From Faecalibacter sp. LW9 (GTDB lineage: Bacteria > Bacteroidota > Bacteroidia > Flavobacteriales > Weeksellaceae), in assembly GCF_034661295.1 (NCBI RefSeq), contig NZ_CP141062.1, positions 2,294,001-2,358,000 of the forward strand: a stretch of DNA of 64,000 nucleotides, written 5' to 3'. This document shows, piece after piece, positions 47,827 through 56,234 of the stretch. Numbering within the stretch: the first letter of the stretch is position 1; each line of letters opens with the position of its first letter. The translations under genes were made by a program, and so were the position numbers. Below the pieces are notes generated by a model. It did no database searches, had not been told where the DNA came from, and saw only the letters and a program-made list of their open reading frames with translations.

Positions 47827-49377
47827 TTATAATGCGTGTGTTAGATTTCTTTCTTGTTGTTTGATTGAATAGGTTGACTTTATCATATCAGCAGCTTTTT
47901 CACCCACCATAATTGCTGGAGCATTCGTGTTTCCTGAAGGAACATCAGGCATAATGGATGCATCAGCAACACGTAACCCTTCAATTCCATATACTTTTAA
48001 CGTTGGATCAACCACAGCATCTTGATCAATACCCATTTTACAAGTTCCCGTCATATGGTGATATGTGCTTGCTGCTTTGCGGATATAATCTAAGACTTCT
48101 TCTTTGGATTTGTCTTTTCCAGGATAAATTTCTTCTTTCATCCAATCTTTTAAAGCTTCAGTTTGTCCTAATTTTCGGCAAAGTTCTACGGCTTCATATA
48201 AAGCATCCAGATCAGCTTGTTCAGATAAATATTTTGGATCGATCATCGGATAATCTTTTGGGTTATTGGATTTAAGTTTCATAAATCCTTTTGAAGCTGG
48301 TCGTATCATTCCAGCACAAAATGTAAAAGCGTTCTCAGGTCCTTCAAATCCTGGAGCGTAGTATGGCAGAGCCATAAACAAAGGTTGTAAATCTGGTACA
48401 ATCATTTCAGGTCTACTTTTCCAGAAAATTTGTGCTTCTAATAAATTAGCTTTAGGTGGAACAATCGTTTGCTTAGCTTCGAAAATAACACTGCATAACA
48501 AATGATCTTGTAAATTTTTACCAACTCCTGGTAAATGTTGAATCGCATCAATTCCAACTTCTTTCAATTCATCACGATCACCAATACCAGATAACATTAA
48601 GATTTGTGCAGATCCGATGGTTCCAGCAGATAAAATAACTTCTTCTTGCGCATATACACGATTAATTTCTCCATTTTTTTCATATTCCACACCTACACAA
48701 CGTTGGTTTTCGATGATCAAACGATGCACCAATGCTTCTGTCGTAATGGTTAAATTTTCACTCGAAAGATGAGGTTTTAAGAAAGCTTCTGCTGTTGAAC
48801 AACGGATTCCCTCTTTTGTTACAGACAAATCATTTAAACCTGCACCCCATATATTCGTATTAAAATCATCTGTGGTTGGATATCCTAATTCTTTACAACC
48901 ATTAATTGCTGCAATAGAAATCGGATTAGGTTCTTTAATTTTCGTAACTGTCATAGGACCATTTCCTCCATGCATTTCGTTTTCACCTAATTCATAAGCT
49001 TCTGATTTTTTGAAGTAGGGTAGGACGCTCTCATAATCCCAACCATAACATCCTTTATATGCCCAATTGTCATAATCTTGTTTTGCGCCACGAATATAAA
49101 TCATTCCATTAATGGCACTCGATCCTCCTAAAGTTTTACCACGAGGCCAATATTTTGTCACATTTCCAGCATGTTCTTGAGGTACGGTATGATAGGCCCA
49201 ATCGCGAGGTGTATTCCATATTAATGGCCATTGTGCAGGAGATTGTATTTCCTCAGCGATATCGGAAGGTCCAGCTTCTAAAATCAATACGTTTAATTCT
49301 TTATTCTCAGCTAAACGAGAAGCTACTACTGCACCCGCAGATCCTGCTCCTATGATGATATAATCGTATGTTTTCAT
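47827..49377 (-). CDS. GMC oxidoreductase (choline/alcohol dehydrogenase-like)
   Basis: An FAD-dependent GMC-family enzyme of 516 residues, close to choline dehydrogenase BetA. It has the FAD loop IIIGAGSAGAVVASRL (about 8-23), the GMC signature GKTLGGSSAINGMIYIRG, the catalytic His region YHHMTGTCKMG, and the C-terminal NTNAPAIMVGEKAADMI. It follows the aldehyde dehydrogenase gene by 24 bp, so alcohol-to-aldehyde and aldehyde-to-acid steps are encoded together. Choline to betaine is possible but not proven. Confidence 0.9.
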   Translation of the reverse strand: MKTYDYIIIGAGSAGAVVASRLAENKELNVLILEAGPSDIAEEIQSPAQWPLIWNTPRDWAYHTVPQEHAGNVTKYWPRGKTLGGSSAINGMIYIRGAKQDYDNWAYKGCYGWDYESVLPYFKKSEAYELGENEMHGGNGPMTVTKIKEPNPISIAAINGCKELGYPTTDDFNTNIWGAGLNDLSVTKEGIRCSTAEAFLKPHLSSENLTITTEALVHRLIIENQRCVGVEYEKNGEINRVYAQEEVILSAGTIGSAQILMLSGIGDRDELKEVGIDAIQHLPGVGKNLQDHLLCSVIFEAKQTIVPPKANLLEAQIFWKSRPEMIVPDLQPLFMALPYYAPGFEGPENAFTFCAGMIRPASKGFMKLKSNNPKDYPMIDPKYLSEQADLDALYEAVELCRKLGQTEALKDWMKEEIYPGKDKSKEEVLDYIRKAASTYHHMTGTCKMGIDQDAVVDPTLKVYGIEGLRVADASIMPDVPSGNTNAPAIMVGEKAADMIKSTYSIKQQERNLTHAL

Positions 49378-49401
49378 TTGTATGTGGTTTTGGTTTTGAT
49401 T

Positions 49402-50817
49402 TTATTTTTTATAACTAATAATTTTAGGTAACGTAACTGCTTTTAATCCTTCAATACCGAATTCAACTCCGTATCCCGATTGTTTTACACCTCCGAAAGG
49501 AACAAATGGATGAATTGCACCATGTTGATTAATCCATACTGTTCCAGCTTCCATTTGTTGAGCCACTGAATCAAGTGTATGTTCATCAGTACCCCAAACA
49601 GAAGCGCCTAAACCAACTTCTAATTCATTTGCTTTACGAATAGCTTCTTCTAATGTTGTATAAGTAATAATCGGTAATACAGGTCCAAATTGTTCTTCAT
49701 CAACGATAGCATCTCCATGATCTACTCCAGTGACCAATGTAATAGGAATAAAATAGCCTTGAGTTGGAATTTCTGGATTTGGAATTATAATTTTAGCATT
49801 AGAGTTGTTCTTGGTTTGCTCTAATAAGGCGTTCACTTTATCATATTGCATTTGATTTTGTAAAGGGCTCAAGAACACGTCTTCTTCGATACCATTTCCC
49901 ATTTTGATGTTTTTGGTAACAGTCGTTAAAGCTTCCACTGTTGCATCTAAATCATCTTCATGTACATATAAGCGTTTTAAAGCTGCACACGTTTGTCCCA
50001 TGTTTAGAAAGCTTCCCCAAAATAATCCTTCTGCAATTTGATGCATATCTGTTCCAGGCAAAACAATTCCTGCATCATTTCCTCCACATTCTAATGTCAA
50101 GCGAGCCATATTTTTTGTAGATGCTTCAATAATTCGTCGTCCCGTAGCAATTGAACCCGTAAACATAATTTTTGAAATGTCCTGATGTGCCGTTAAGTGT
50201 GCTCCAATTTTTCCATCTCCTGTTACAACATTTAAAACTCCTGCCGGTAAAATATCATTGATGATTCGGAACAATTCTAAAGAGGCAATGGTTGTATATT
50301 CAGAGGGTTTGATAACAACTGTATTTCCCATTTTAATCGATGGAATAATTTGCCAAATGGCAATCATTAAAGGCCTATTCCAAGGCGTAATAGCAGCTAC
50401 AACACCAACAGGTAGACGTTTCAAAACATCTTTTCTGGTATTATCTTCAAATACGATTTCATCTGAAAGCTGTAAGGATGCAGGAACTTGTGTCCATCCT
50501 ATACAAGCATCCATTTCGAATTGAGCACCAGGACCATTTAAGGGTTTACCTTGCTCTTTTGTAATCCATTCAGCCAAATACGATTTATTTGATCCTATGG
50601 CATCTGCAATTTGCAGGATGAATTGATCGCGTTCTTCTTGACTTAGTTTTCCCCATATTTTTTGTTGGGATTTAGCTGTCGCAATGGCTTCTTCAACATC
50701 TTCAATAGTAGAGGCATAATACTTTCCAATTAATTCCCCTGTGGCTGGGTTATTTACTTCGATAATTTCGTTAGATGTTTTATGTACACCATTAATGATA
50801 TAAGAAAATGTATTCAT
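49402..50817 (-). CDS. Aldehyde dehydrogenase
   Basis: An NAD(P)-dependent aldehyde dehydrogenase of 471 residues. It has the catalytic Glu (LECGGND, about 237-243), the catalytic Cys (MGQTCAALKR, near residue 277) and the cofactor motif FTGSIATGR. It is the first gene of the ALDH-GMC operon and is divergent from the AraC regulator 118 bp away. It resembles succinic-semialdehyde and betaine-aldehyde enzymes; the substrate is undecided. Confidence 0.9.
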   Translation of the reverse strand: MNTFSYIINGVHKTSNEIIEVNNPATGELIGKYYASTIEDVEEAIATAKSQQKIWGKLSQEERDQFILQIADAIGSNKSYLAEWITKEQGKPLNGPGAQFEMDACIGWTQVPASLQLSDEIVFEDNTRKDVLKRLPVGVVAAITPWNRPLMIAIWQIIPSIKMGNTVVIKPSEYTTIASLELFRIINDILPAGVLNVVTGDGKIGAHLTAHQDISKIMFTGSIATGRRIIEASTKNMARLTLECGGNDAGIVLPGTDMHQIAEGLFWGSFLNMGQTCAALKRLYVHEDDLDATVEALTTVTKNIKMGNGIEEDVFLSPLQNQMQYDKVNALLEQTKNNSNAKIIIPNPEIPTQGYFIPITLVTGVDHGDAIVDEEQFGPVLPIITYTTLEEAIRKANELEVGLGASVWGTDEHTLDSVAQQMEAGTVWINQHGAIHPFVPFGGVKQSGYGVEFGIEGLKAVTLPKIISYKK

Positions 50818-50934
50818 TGTAATTTATTTTGTGTAATTTCATTATTCCAAATGTTGCCATTTTAAGTTATAATCGCTTGATTTATTCTACAAATGGTTTG
50901 ATTTATTCTACAAAAATGATCGTGAACTTGCCAT

Positions 50935-51822
50935 ATGAATAAGATAGAAGAGAAAACAGTGTACAGTATACCCTATGGAGAGATTTGTTTATATGAAACA
51001 AATGTTCCGTTTAAGGGAATGAATTTTAATTTTGATCATCCATCCATTTCGATGATGATCCAAGGAGAAAAGAAAGTAAAATGGAATGATGAATGTTTTG
51101 AATTTGGAACTCGAAAAATTTTAATTCCAGAAAAAAAACAAATTCTAACAGTTGATATTGATGAAGCTTCATATGAACAACCCATCAAATGTGCCATACT
51201 TTCCATTGATGAAGATTTTGTGAGCTCATTTTATGATGAAATTACAGGCTTACAAAATAAAGATTGGTTAGATGTAATTGGTGGTGATGAGAAGGAAATT
51301 TTAAACTACTTTGTCTCAGAAGAAGGTTTGCTGATTAATAGTTTCTTCAACCTTTTGAATGATCGTACATCCATTAAAGAGAAAATGAATCATTTGGATT
51401 ACATCTTTCAATTAAAAATGAAAGAATTAACTTATTTAATTTTACAATCAAAGGCGAGAAAATTAATCTTAAATCAATCATTGGCTCAAAATAATCCTTT
51501 GCACGAAGTCATTAATTATATCAATGCCAATTTTAAAGAAAAAATTAAGATTAGTGATTTGGCGAAAATAGCATGCATGAGCGAATCCAAATTATTTTCA
51601 AAATTCAAAGAAAATTTTGGATGTTCACCAAATCACTTTATTATTCAGAAACGTTTAGAGTTTGCTCGTCAATTGTTGACCAACCATATGAAACAATTAA
51701 CTATATCTGAAATCAGTTATATGAGCGGTTTCAATAATGTTGAACATTTTAACCGTAAATTTAAAGAAGTGTATAATGAAACTCCTACACGAATGAAAAA
51801 AGAATTAACCTCAATTTCTTAA
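50935..51822 (+). CDS. AraC-family regulator of the ALDH-GMC operon
   Basis: A 295-residue regulator with an AraC_N (PF06719-like, as in E. coli YqhC) sensing domain and a C-terminal HTH pair (about 190-290: ISDLAKIACMSESKLFSKFK and ISYMSGFNNVEHFNRKFKE). YqhC responds to aldehydes and drives a divergent aldehyde reductase gene. The divergent position here suggests that it activates the ALDH-GMC operon in response to an aldehyde or alcohol. Confidence 0.88.
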   Translation: MNKIEEKTVYSIPYGEICLYETNVPFKGMNFNFDHPSISMMIQGEKKVKWNDECFEFGTRKILIPEKKQILTVDIDEASYEQPIKCAILSIDEDFVSSFYDEITGLQNKDWLDVIGGDEKEILNYFVSEEGLLINSFFNLLNDRTSIKEKMNHLDYIFQLKMKELTYLILQSKARKLILNQSLAQNNPLHEVINYINANFKEKIKISDLAKIACMSESKLFSKFKENFGCSPNHFIIQKRLEFARQLLTNHMKQLTISEISYMSGFNNVEHFNRKFKEVYNETPTRMKKELTSIS

Positions 51823-51833
51823 TCGTTTTGAAT

Positions 51834-53282
51834 TTATAATTCATTTTTATTAGAATTGAACTTAGATCCAAAAGTTACGTTCCCTTTTTTTAATACGATT
51901 TCAGAATGTAAAAATTGTGCTGCCTCTGCTGATTTCTTCACTTTTACACTGCTTCTCTTGATCATTTCTTCCTCAAAAGGTTGTAAAATGGTATCGCGAA
52001 TTGTAATGGTATCGTGCTTTTGGCTGTAAATTGTTTTAATTTTTTGAGCCAACTGCAGAGCATCCAATAATGCTTGATTCGCTCCTTGACCTTTGAAAGG
52101 ACTCATAGGATGTGCCGCATCTCCAATGAGAGTGACTGGCTCAGCATGTGTTAAATAAGATGGATTTAATATTTCACGATCATACACGGGATAACCCGTA
52201 ATATTTGTAGGATCAGTTGCTTCAATAATTTGTGGAATAGGCGTATGCCATGCCGTACGTTTCATTACTTCTTCTTTTAAGGCAATGGCACCTTTTTGGC
52301 TAATGATTTTTGCATTTTCTTCTGTTGAAGGAAAACTAAATTGCCACATGATGGAATTCCTATCATAAGGCATCATATACATGCGCTCAGTTCCGTTTGC
52401 TGTTTGGAAAACGGTGTGACCATCCAATAACTCGTGTGGTGGGAGAGGTATGCGATACAAAGAGCATATTCCTAAAACAACAAGACATCCTAAATATCGT
52501 AATGGATAAAGTTCTTCAGAAATCAATTGTTGGCGTACTGCGCTTCGGATACCGTCAGCACCTACCAAAAGATCTACTTCGTAATGTTTATCTTGACCAT
52601 TCAAGTCAAAAATTAATTCAACCTGATCGGCGGTATGAAAACTTTTCAAACGATGATTCCAAACGACTTGTTCATTACCACCCAATTGATCTAATAATGC
52701 CTGGCGCAAAGCTTGTCGTGCAATATGAACGTTGGTTGAACGATTTTTATTTTTTTCGGCAATTTTTTGTTGGTCGGTAAGATTTCGTAATCCCCATTGA
52801 CCAATAACTTCTCCTTCGTGAGTATGAGCTAAATGCAGGGTAGAAACTATTCCTTCTTCAAGCGATGAAATCCCAAACTTTTTCATTTCTTTACTGGCTT
52901 GTTGTAAAGTTAAACCATAACCTTGGGAACGATCGTCAAATGCACGATCGCGTTCAAACAGTGTAAATGGGATTTGACGATGCAAACAAGCAAGGGCTAA
53001 AGCAACTCCTCCAATTCCTGCTCCTATAATGCCCACGTGCGGATATGTGGATTGCGATGCTGGAATTGTTTCACAGGCGATTAATCCAGTTCCTTCACAA
53101 GCGGTACAAATTTGTAATGTTGCCGTTGGTTTTTTTAAATGACTTGGAATGGGCTGATCATTTTTCAATTGAGCTAAAGCGGATTCATAACGTTGTAACT
53201 TTCGTTTCGAAACCCCTTGACTTTTCATACCATTGCCATGGCATGAAGTACAACTGATATAATTCTTGATTGCTTGTTTCAA
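51834..53282 (-). CDS. FAD monooxygenase with N-terminal DnaJ-like zinc finger
   Basis: A flavoprotein monooxygenase of the PHBH/UbiH fold (FAD loop IIGAGIGGVALALACL near 87-102, later GADGIRSAVR and LIGDAAHPMSPFKGQGANQA). It is preceded by about 65 residues bearing two CxxCxGxG units (CTSCHGNG and CTACEGTG) like half of a DnaJ zinc finger. The start is TTG at 53282, 14 bases after a TACTTTTG box. I remember this fused architecture from other organisms, so it is not unique, but the role of the zinc finger and the substrate are unknown. Confidence 0.82.
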   Translation of the reverse strand: MKQAIKNYISCTSCHGNGMKSQGVSKRKLQRYESALAQLKNDQPIPSHLKKPTATLQICTACEGTGLIACETIPASQSTYPHVGIIGAGIGGVALALACLHRQIPFTLFERDRAFDDRSQGYGLTLQQASKEMKKFGISSLEEGIVSTLHLAHTHEGEVIGQWGLRNLTDQQKIAEKNKNRSTNVHIARQALRQALLDQLGGNEQVVWNHRLKSFHTADQVELIFDLNGQDKHYEVDLLVGADGIRSAVRQQLISEELYPLRYLGCLVVLGICSLYRIPLPPHELLDGHTVFQTANGTERMYMMPYDRNSIMWQFSFPSTEENAKIISQKGAIALKEEVMKRTAWHTPIPQIIEATDPTNITGYPVYDREILNPSYLTHAEPVTLIGDAAHPMSPFKGQGANQALLDALQLAQKIKTIYSQKHDTITIRDTILQPFEEEMIKRSSVKVKKSAEAAQFLHSEIVLKKGNVTFGSKFNSNKNEL

Positions 53283-53435
53283 TTGATTCTTTTTTGCAAA
53301 AGTAATTCTTATGAATCGATTTTAAAAAAAGGGAATGAAAGAGCTTTTCTCCTAATATAGAAAAATAGTTTTCATTTCATCGAGAAGTGAATCAAATGTT
53401 TGATTTGTTCGCAGGCATATTTACAGATAACGTTG

Positions 53436-53443
53436 TATCTTTG
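53436..53443 (+). promoter_or_regulatory. Promoter -7 box TATCTTTG for ytxJ
   Basis: An exact TAnnTTTG match 38 bp before the ATG at 53482. Confidence 0.5.
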
Positions 53444-53481
53444 AAAGATAAAAATCAAAGTGTAACGATAAATTATCGACC

Positions 53482-53811
53482 ATGACTAAACATGATATTC
53501 AAACAATTGAACGATTAGATGAAATCGATCAAGCTTCATTTCAAAGACCACAAATCATATATAAACACAGTACAACGTGTGAATTAAATCAAATGATTTG
53601 GAATCAATTACAACAGAGTGATTTGGAACTGCAATATTTGGATTTATTAACTTATCGTCCAATTTCCAATGCCATAGAAGCGCGCTATCAAGTAAGACAT
53701 GAATCGCCTCAGATTTTAATTATTAAAGAAGGGAAATGTGTGTATCATGTATCTCACCGAAAAATTAAAAATGAAGAGATTAGAGCTTTTCTAGATTCAT
53801 TAAATGCATAA
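53482..53811 (+). CDS. ytxJ: Bacillithiol-system redox protein YtxJ
   Basis: A 109-residue thioredoxin-fold protein of the YtxJ/DUF2847 family, proposed to remove bacillithiol from proteins. The single active-site Cys is in YKHSTTCELN (Cys33). LDLLTYRPISNAIEARY and VRHESPQILIIK complete the family pattern. Its presence implies that the cell makes bacillithiol. Monocistronic. Confidence 0.88.
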   Translation: MTKHDIQTIERLDEIDQASFQRPQIIYKHSTTCELNQMIWNQLQQSDLELQYLDLLTYRPISNAIEARYQVRHESPQILIIKEGKCVYHVSHRKIKNEEIRAFLDSLNA

Positions 53812-53815
53812 AATA

Positions 53816-53851
53816 AAAAGAGATGTACATCAATTGGACATCTCTTTTTTT
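53816..53851 (+). terminator. Terminator after ytxJ
   Basis: Stem AAAAAGAGATGT/ACATCTCTTTTTT with an 11-base loop, five bases after the stop. Confidence 0.85.
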
Positions 53852-53895
53852 GGAATAAACGATCGGATATATGGTGGATTAAGGTTTTTTAACGA

Positions 53896-54924
53896 TCATA
53901 TTAAGTAAAATTCATTTAGCTTTTCTTTGCATAAGTCATGAATGACTTCTACCCATGCGTCATTGGCATTTAAACATGGAATATATTCAAAATGTTCACC
54001 ACCATTTTCTAAAAATATATCTTTTCCTTCCATGGCAATTTCTTCTAAAGTTTCTAAACAATCTGAAACAAATGCGGGGCAAACCACAGCCAATTTTTTA
54101 ACGCCTTTTGAAGGCAATTGTTCTAAGGTTACATCTGTATAGGGTTCAATCCATTTGTCTTTTCCTAATCGGGATTGAAAGGATACAATCACTTTTTCTC
54201 GAGGTAAATTCAATTGTTGGATGACTTGATTGGTTGTTTCAAAACATTGGTGACGGTAACAAAAGAAATGGCTTGGGTTATTTGTTCGACTACAACAATC
54301 ATTTAAATTGCACGTTTTCGTTGGATCTGTTTTATATATATGGCGTTCGGGAACCCCATGATATGAGAAAAGTAACGCATCGTATTCTTCCGTTAATTTT
54401 TCTTGTATGCTTTCGGCTAAACTTTTAATGTAACGTTTATCCTTATAAAAAGGTTGTACATATTTGACCTGAATTTCTGGAAATTTTCGTTTTCTCACAT
54501 CTTCCGCTTTTAAAACAACGGATTCTGTTGTACTCATAGCATATTGTGGATAAAGTGGAAAAAGTACAATCTGATTCACTCCTTGTTCAACGAGCTTTTT
54601 CATCCCATTTTCAATACTTGGTTCAGCGTAACGCATTCCTATTTCTACAGGATATGTAGTCAGTTGTTGTAATTTTTGTTTTAATAACTCAGTCGTTACA
54701 ATAAGAGGAGATCCTTTATCCGTCCAAACAGAACGGTAGGCTTCGGCAGATTTTTTAGGTCTTGTATTTAATATAATTCCTTTAACCAATAATGCTCTTA
54801 ATATCCATGGATAATCGATTACTCGTTCATCCATAAGAAATTCATCCAAATATGCTTTTACATCTTTTACATTGGTTGATTGTGGTGATCCCAAATTAAC
54901 CAATAATATTCCTTTTTTATTCAA
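53896..54924 (-). CDS. hemH: Ferrochelatase
   Basis: Inserts Fe2+ into protoporphyrin IX (or coproporphyrin III) in the last steps of haem synthesis. Motifs include LLVNLGSPQS at the start, the catalytic His in LLFSYHGVPERHI and the acidic site LETLEEIAMEG. Four Cys in the middle (CNLNDCC, FFCYRHQCF) could hold an iron-sulfur cluster or metal. 342 residues, normal. The start is TTG at 54924; no in-frame ATG lies upstream before a stop. Confidence 0.93.
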   Translation of the reverse strand: MNKKGILLVNLGSPQSTNVKDVKAYLDEFLMDERVIDYPWILRALLVKGIILNTRPKKSAEAYRSVWTDKGSPLIVTTELLKQKLQQLTTYPVEIGMRYAEPSIENGMKKLVEQGVNQIVLFPLYPQYAMSTTESVVLKAEDVRKRKFPEIQVKYVQPFYKDKRYIKSLAESIQEKLTEEYDALLFSYHGVPERHIYKTDPTKTCNLNDCCSRTNNPSHFFCYRHQCFETTNQVIQQLNLPREKVIVSFQSRLGKDKWIEPYTDVTLEQLPSKGVKKLAVVCPAFVSDCLETLEEIAMEGKDIFLENGGEHFEYIPCLNANDAWVEVIHDLCKEKLNEFYLI

Positions 54925-55046
54925 TTTAATTCTGGATTTAGAAACTATTGTTGATAAATATAGTTCAAATGTAAACTAAAAATTTCAATAATAATGAAAT
55001 AATATCTTTTTAATTGAAAAATAAAGTATATATTTAAACTAAGGTT

Positions 55047-55466
55047 ATGCAGTTGATGAAAAATTTAGGATTAATTTTTATGATGCTCTTTTGGTGTCTC
55101 CAAGGGCAAGCTCAAGATAAAATGTATCAATTATCTAGTCATATCTTAGATATAACGGAAGGTAAACCAGTATCGAATGTAGATATTACATTATTTCAAC
55201 TAAACGATCAAAAGCAATGGGTAGCACTTACTACATTAAAAACAGATGAAAATGGGAGAGTAAAATCCTTCTTACCTCAAGATAAAATGAAAGAGAATAA
55301 GGGCGTTTATAAATTAAAGTTTGAAACGTACAAATATTTTGACCAACGCCAAATCGAGACATTTTACCCTTTTATTGAAGTTGTTTTTAAAATCGAAGAC
55401 GATAAACATTATCATGTTCCAATTACGATAAGTCCTTTTGGTTATTCTACTTATCGTGGAAGTTAA
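55047..55466 (+). CDS. Secreted 5-hydroxyisourate hydrolase / transthyretin-like protein
   Basis: A transthyretin-fold protein with the HIUase features SSHILDITEGKPVSNVDI (catalytic His) and the C-terminal tetrapeptide YRGS. It converts 5-hydroxyisourate to OHCU in urate breakdown. Unlike cytoplasmic HIUases it begins with a signal peptide (1-22, ending QAQ), so it should act in the periplasm. No other urate gene is in the window. Start at 55047, or at the ATG four codons later. Confidence 0.85.
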   Translation: MQLMKNLGLIFMMLFWCLQGQAQDKMYQLSSHILDITEGKPVSNVDITLFQLNDQKQWVALTTLKTDENGRVKSFLPQDKMKENKGVYKLKFETYKYFDQRQIETFYPFIEVVFKIEDDKHYHVPITISPFGYSTYRGS

Positions 55467-55565
55467 TGTTTAAATTGAAATATATTCCTGTTTGAATCAT
55501 TGTAAATCGATGTCCGTTGATTTAGATGCATTTCACGAGAATTCTTTAATTTAATTTTGTTTTTT

Positions 55566-55601
55566 CGAGGTGTATAGTTTTAGGGAGAGCTATATACCTC
55601 G
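55566..55601 (+). terminator. Possible terminator after the HIUase-like gene
   Basis: CGAGGTGTATAG pairs with CTATATACCTCG (one mismatch or wobble) and is followed by TTTATTTTA, 100 bp past the stop. Confidence 0.55.
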
Positions 55602-55662
55602 TTTATTTTAAAATTAAATTGCGATTAAATGCTATATTATATTTAATCTGAAAAAAATAGGT

Positions 55663-56234
55663 ATGACGAAAACAAGTCCTTTATGACGAATGGTTCGAAT
55701 GGTCCAATTCATTAAGAACAAGAATCATTCTAAAGTTAAAGTGAATAAACAATTCATTTTTCATTTTATTTCGATGCTATATCCTGTTAATGAGTATTCA
55801 TGTCAGATGTTTGATCAGGATAAACGTCGAATCAAGGAGAATTAGGGATTGCATTAGAATACAATAGCAGAGAGGGGTATTATATTAATTCACTTGATCA
55901 ATTGAATCAGCTTGAAACGAGCTTGGACTATTATGAACTTTTTTTTGTATTAAATCATACCAATGCTTTACCGAATATGTTCTTATTATCAGAACGTCAA
56001 CCGAAAGGTGTACATCTTATTAAAGAGGTCGTGAATCATATTAAGAACCAAGAGGTCATTCAGTTCGAATACCTTAAATATGATTCGAATCAAACGGAGA
56101 TTCGACAAATTGAACCTTTAGCCATTAAAGAGAGTAGGGAACGTTGGTATGTGATTGGTAATAATTTTCCCCATAATAATGGATTACGTGCCTTTGCATT
56201 TCAGAATGATCTACCAAAAAGGTCGAAAGAATAA
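55663..56234 (+). pseudogene. WYL-domain regulator remnant
   Basis: Pieces of a WYL-type transcriptional regulator lie in several frames. MVQFIKNKNHSKVKVNKQF and FDQDKRRIKE come from the N-terminal HTH. LGIALEYNSREGYYINSLDQ follows in another frame, and the open stretch 55902-56234 holds the WYL domain (VIQFEYLKYD, IEPLAIKESRERWYVIGNN). The protein ends abruptly after RAFAFQND, where the sequence passes into an SMC-like ATPase gene. So both frameshifts and a C-terminal deletion are present. Confidence 0.8.
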
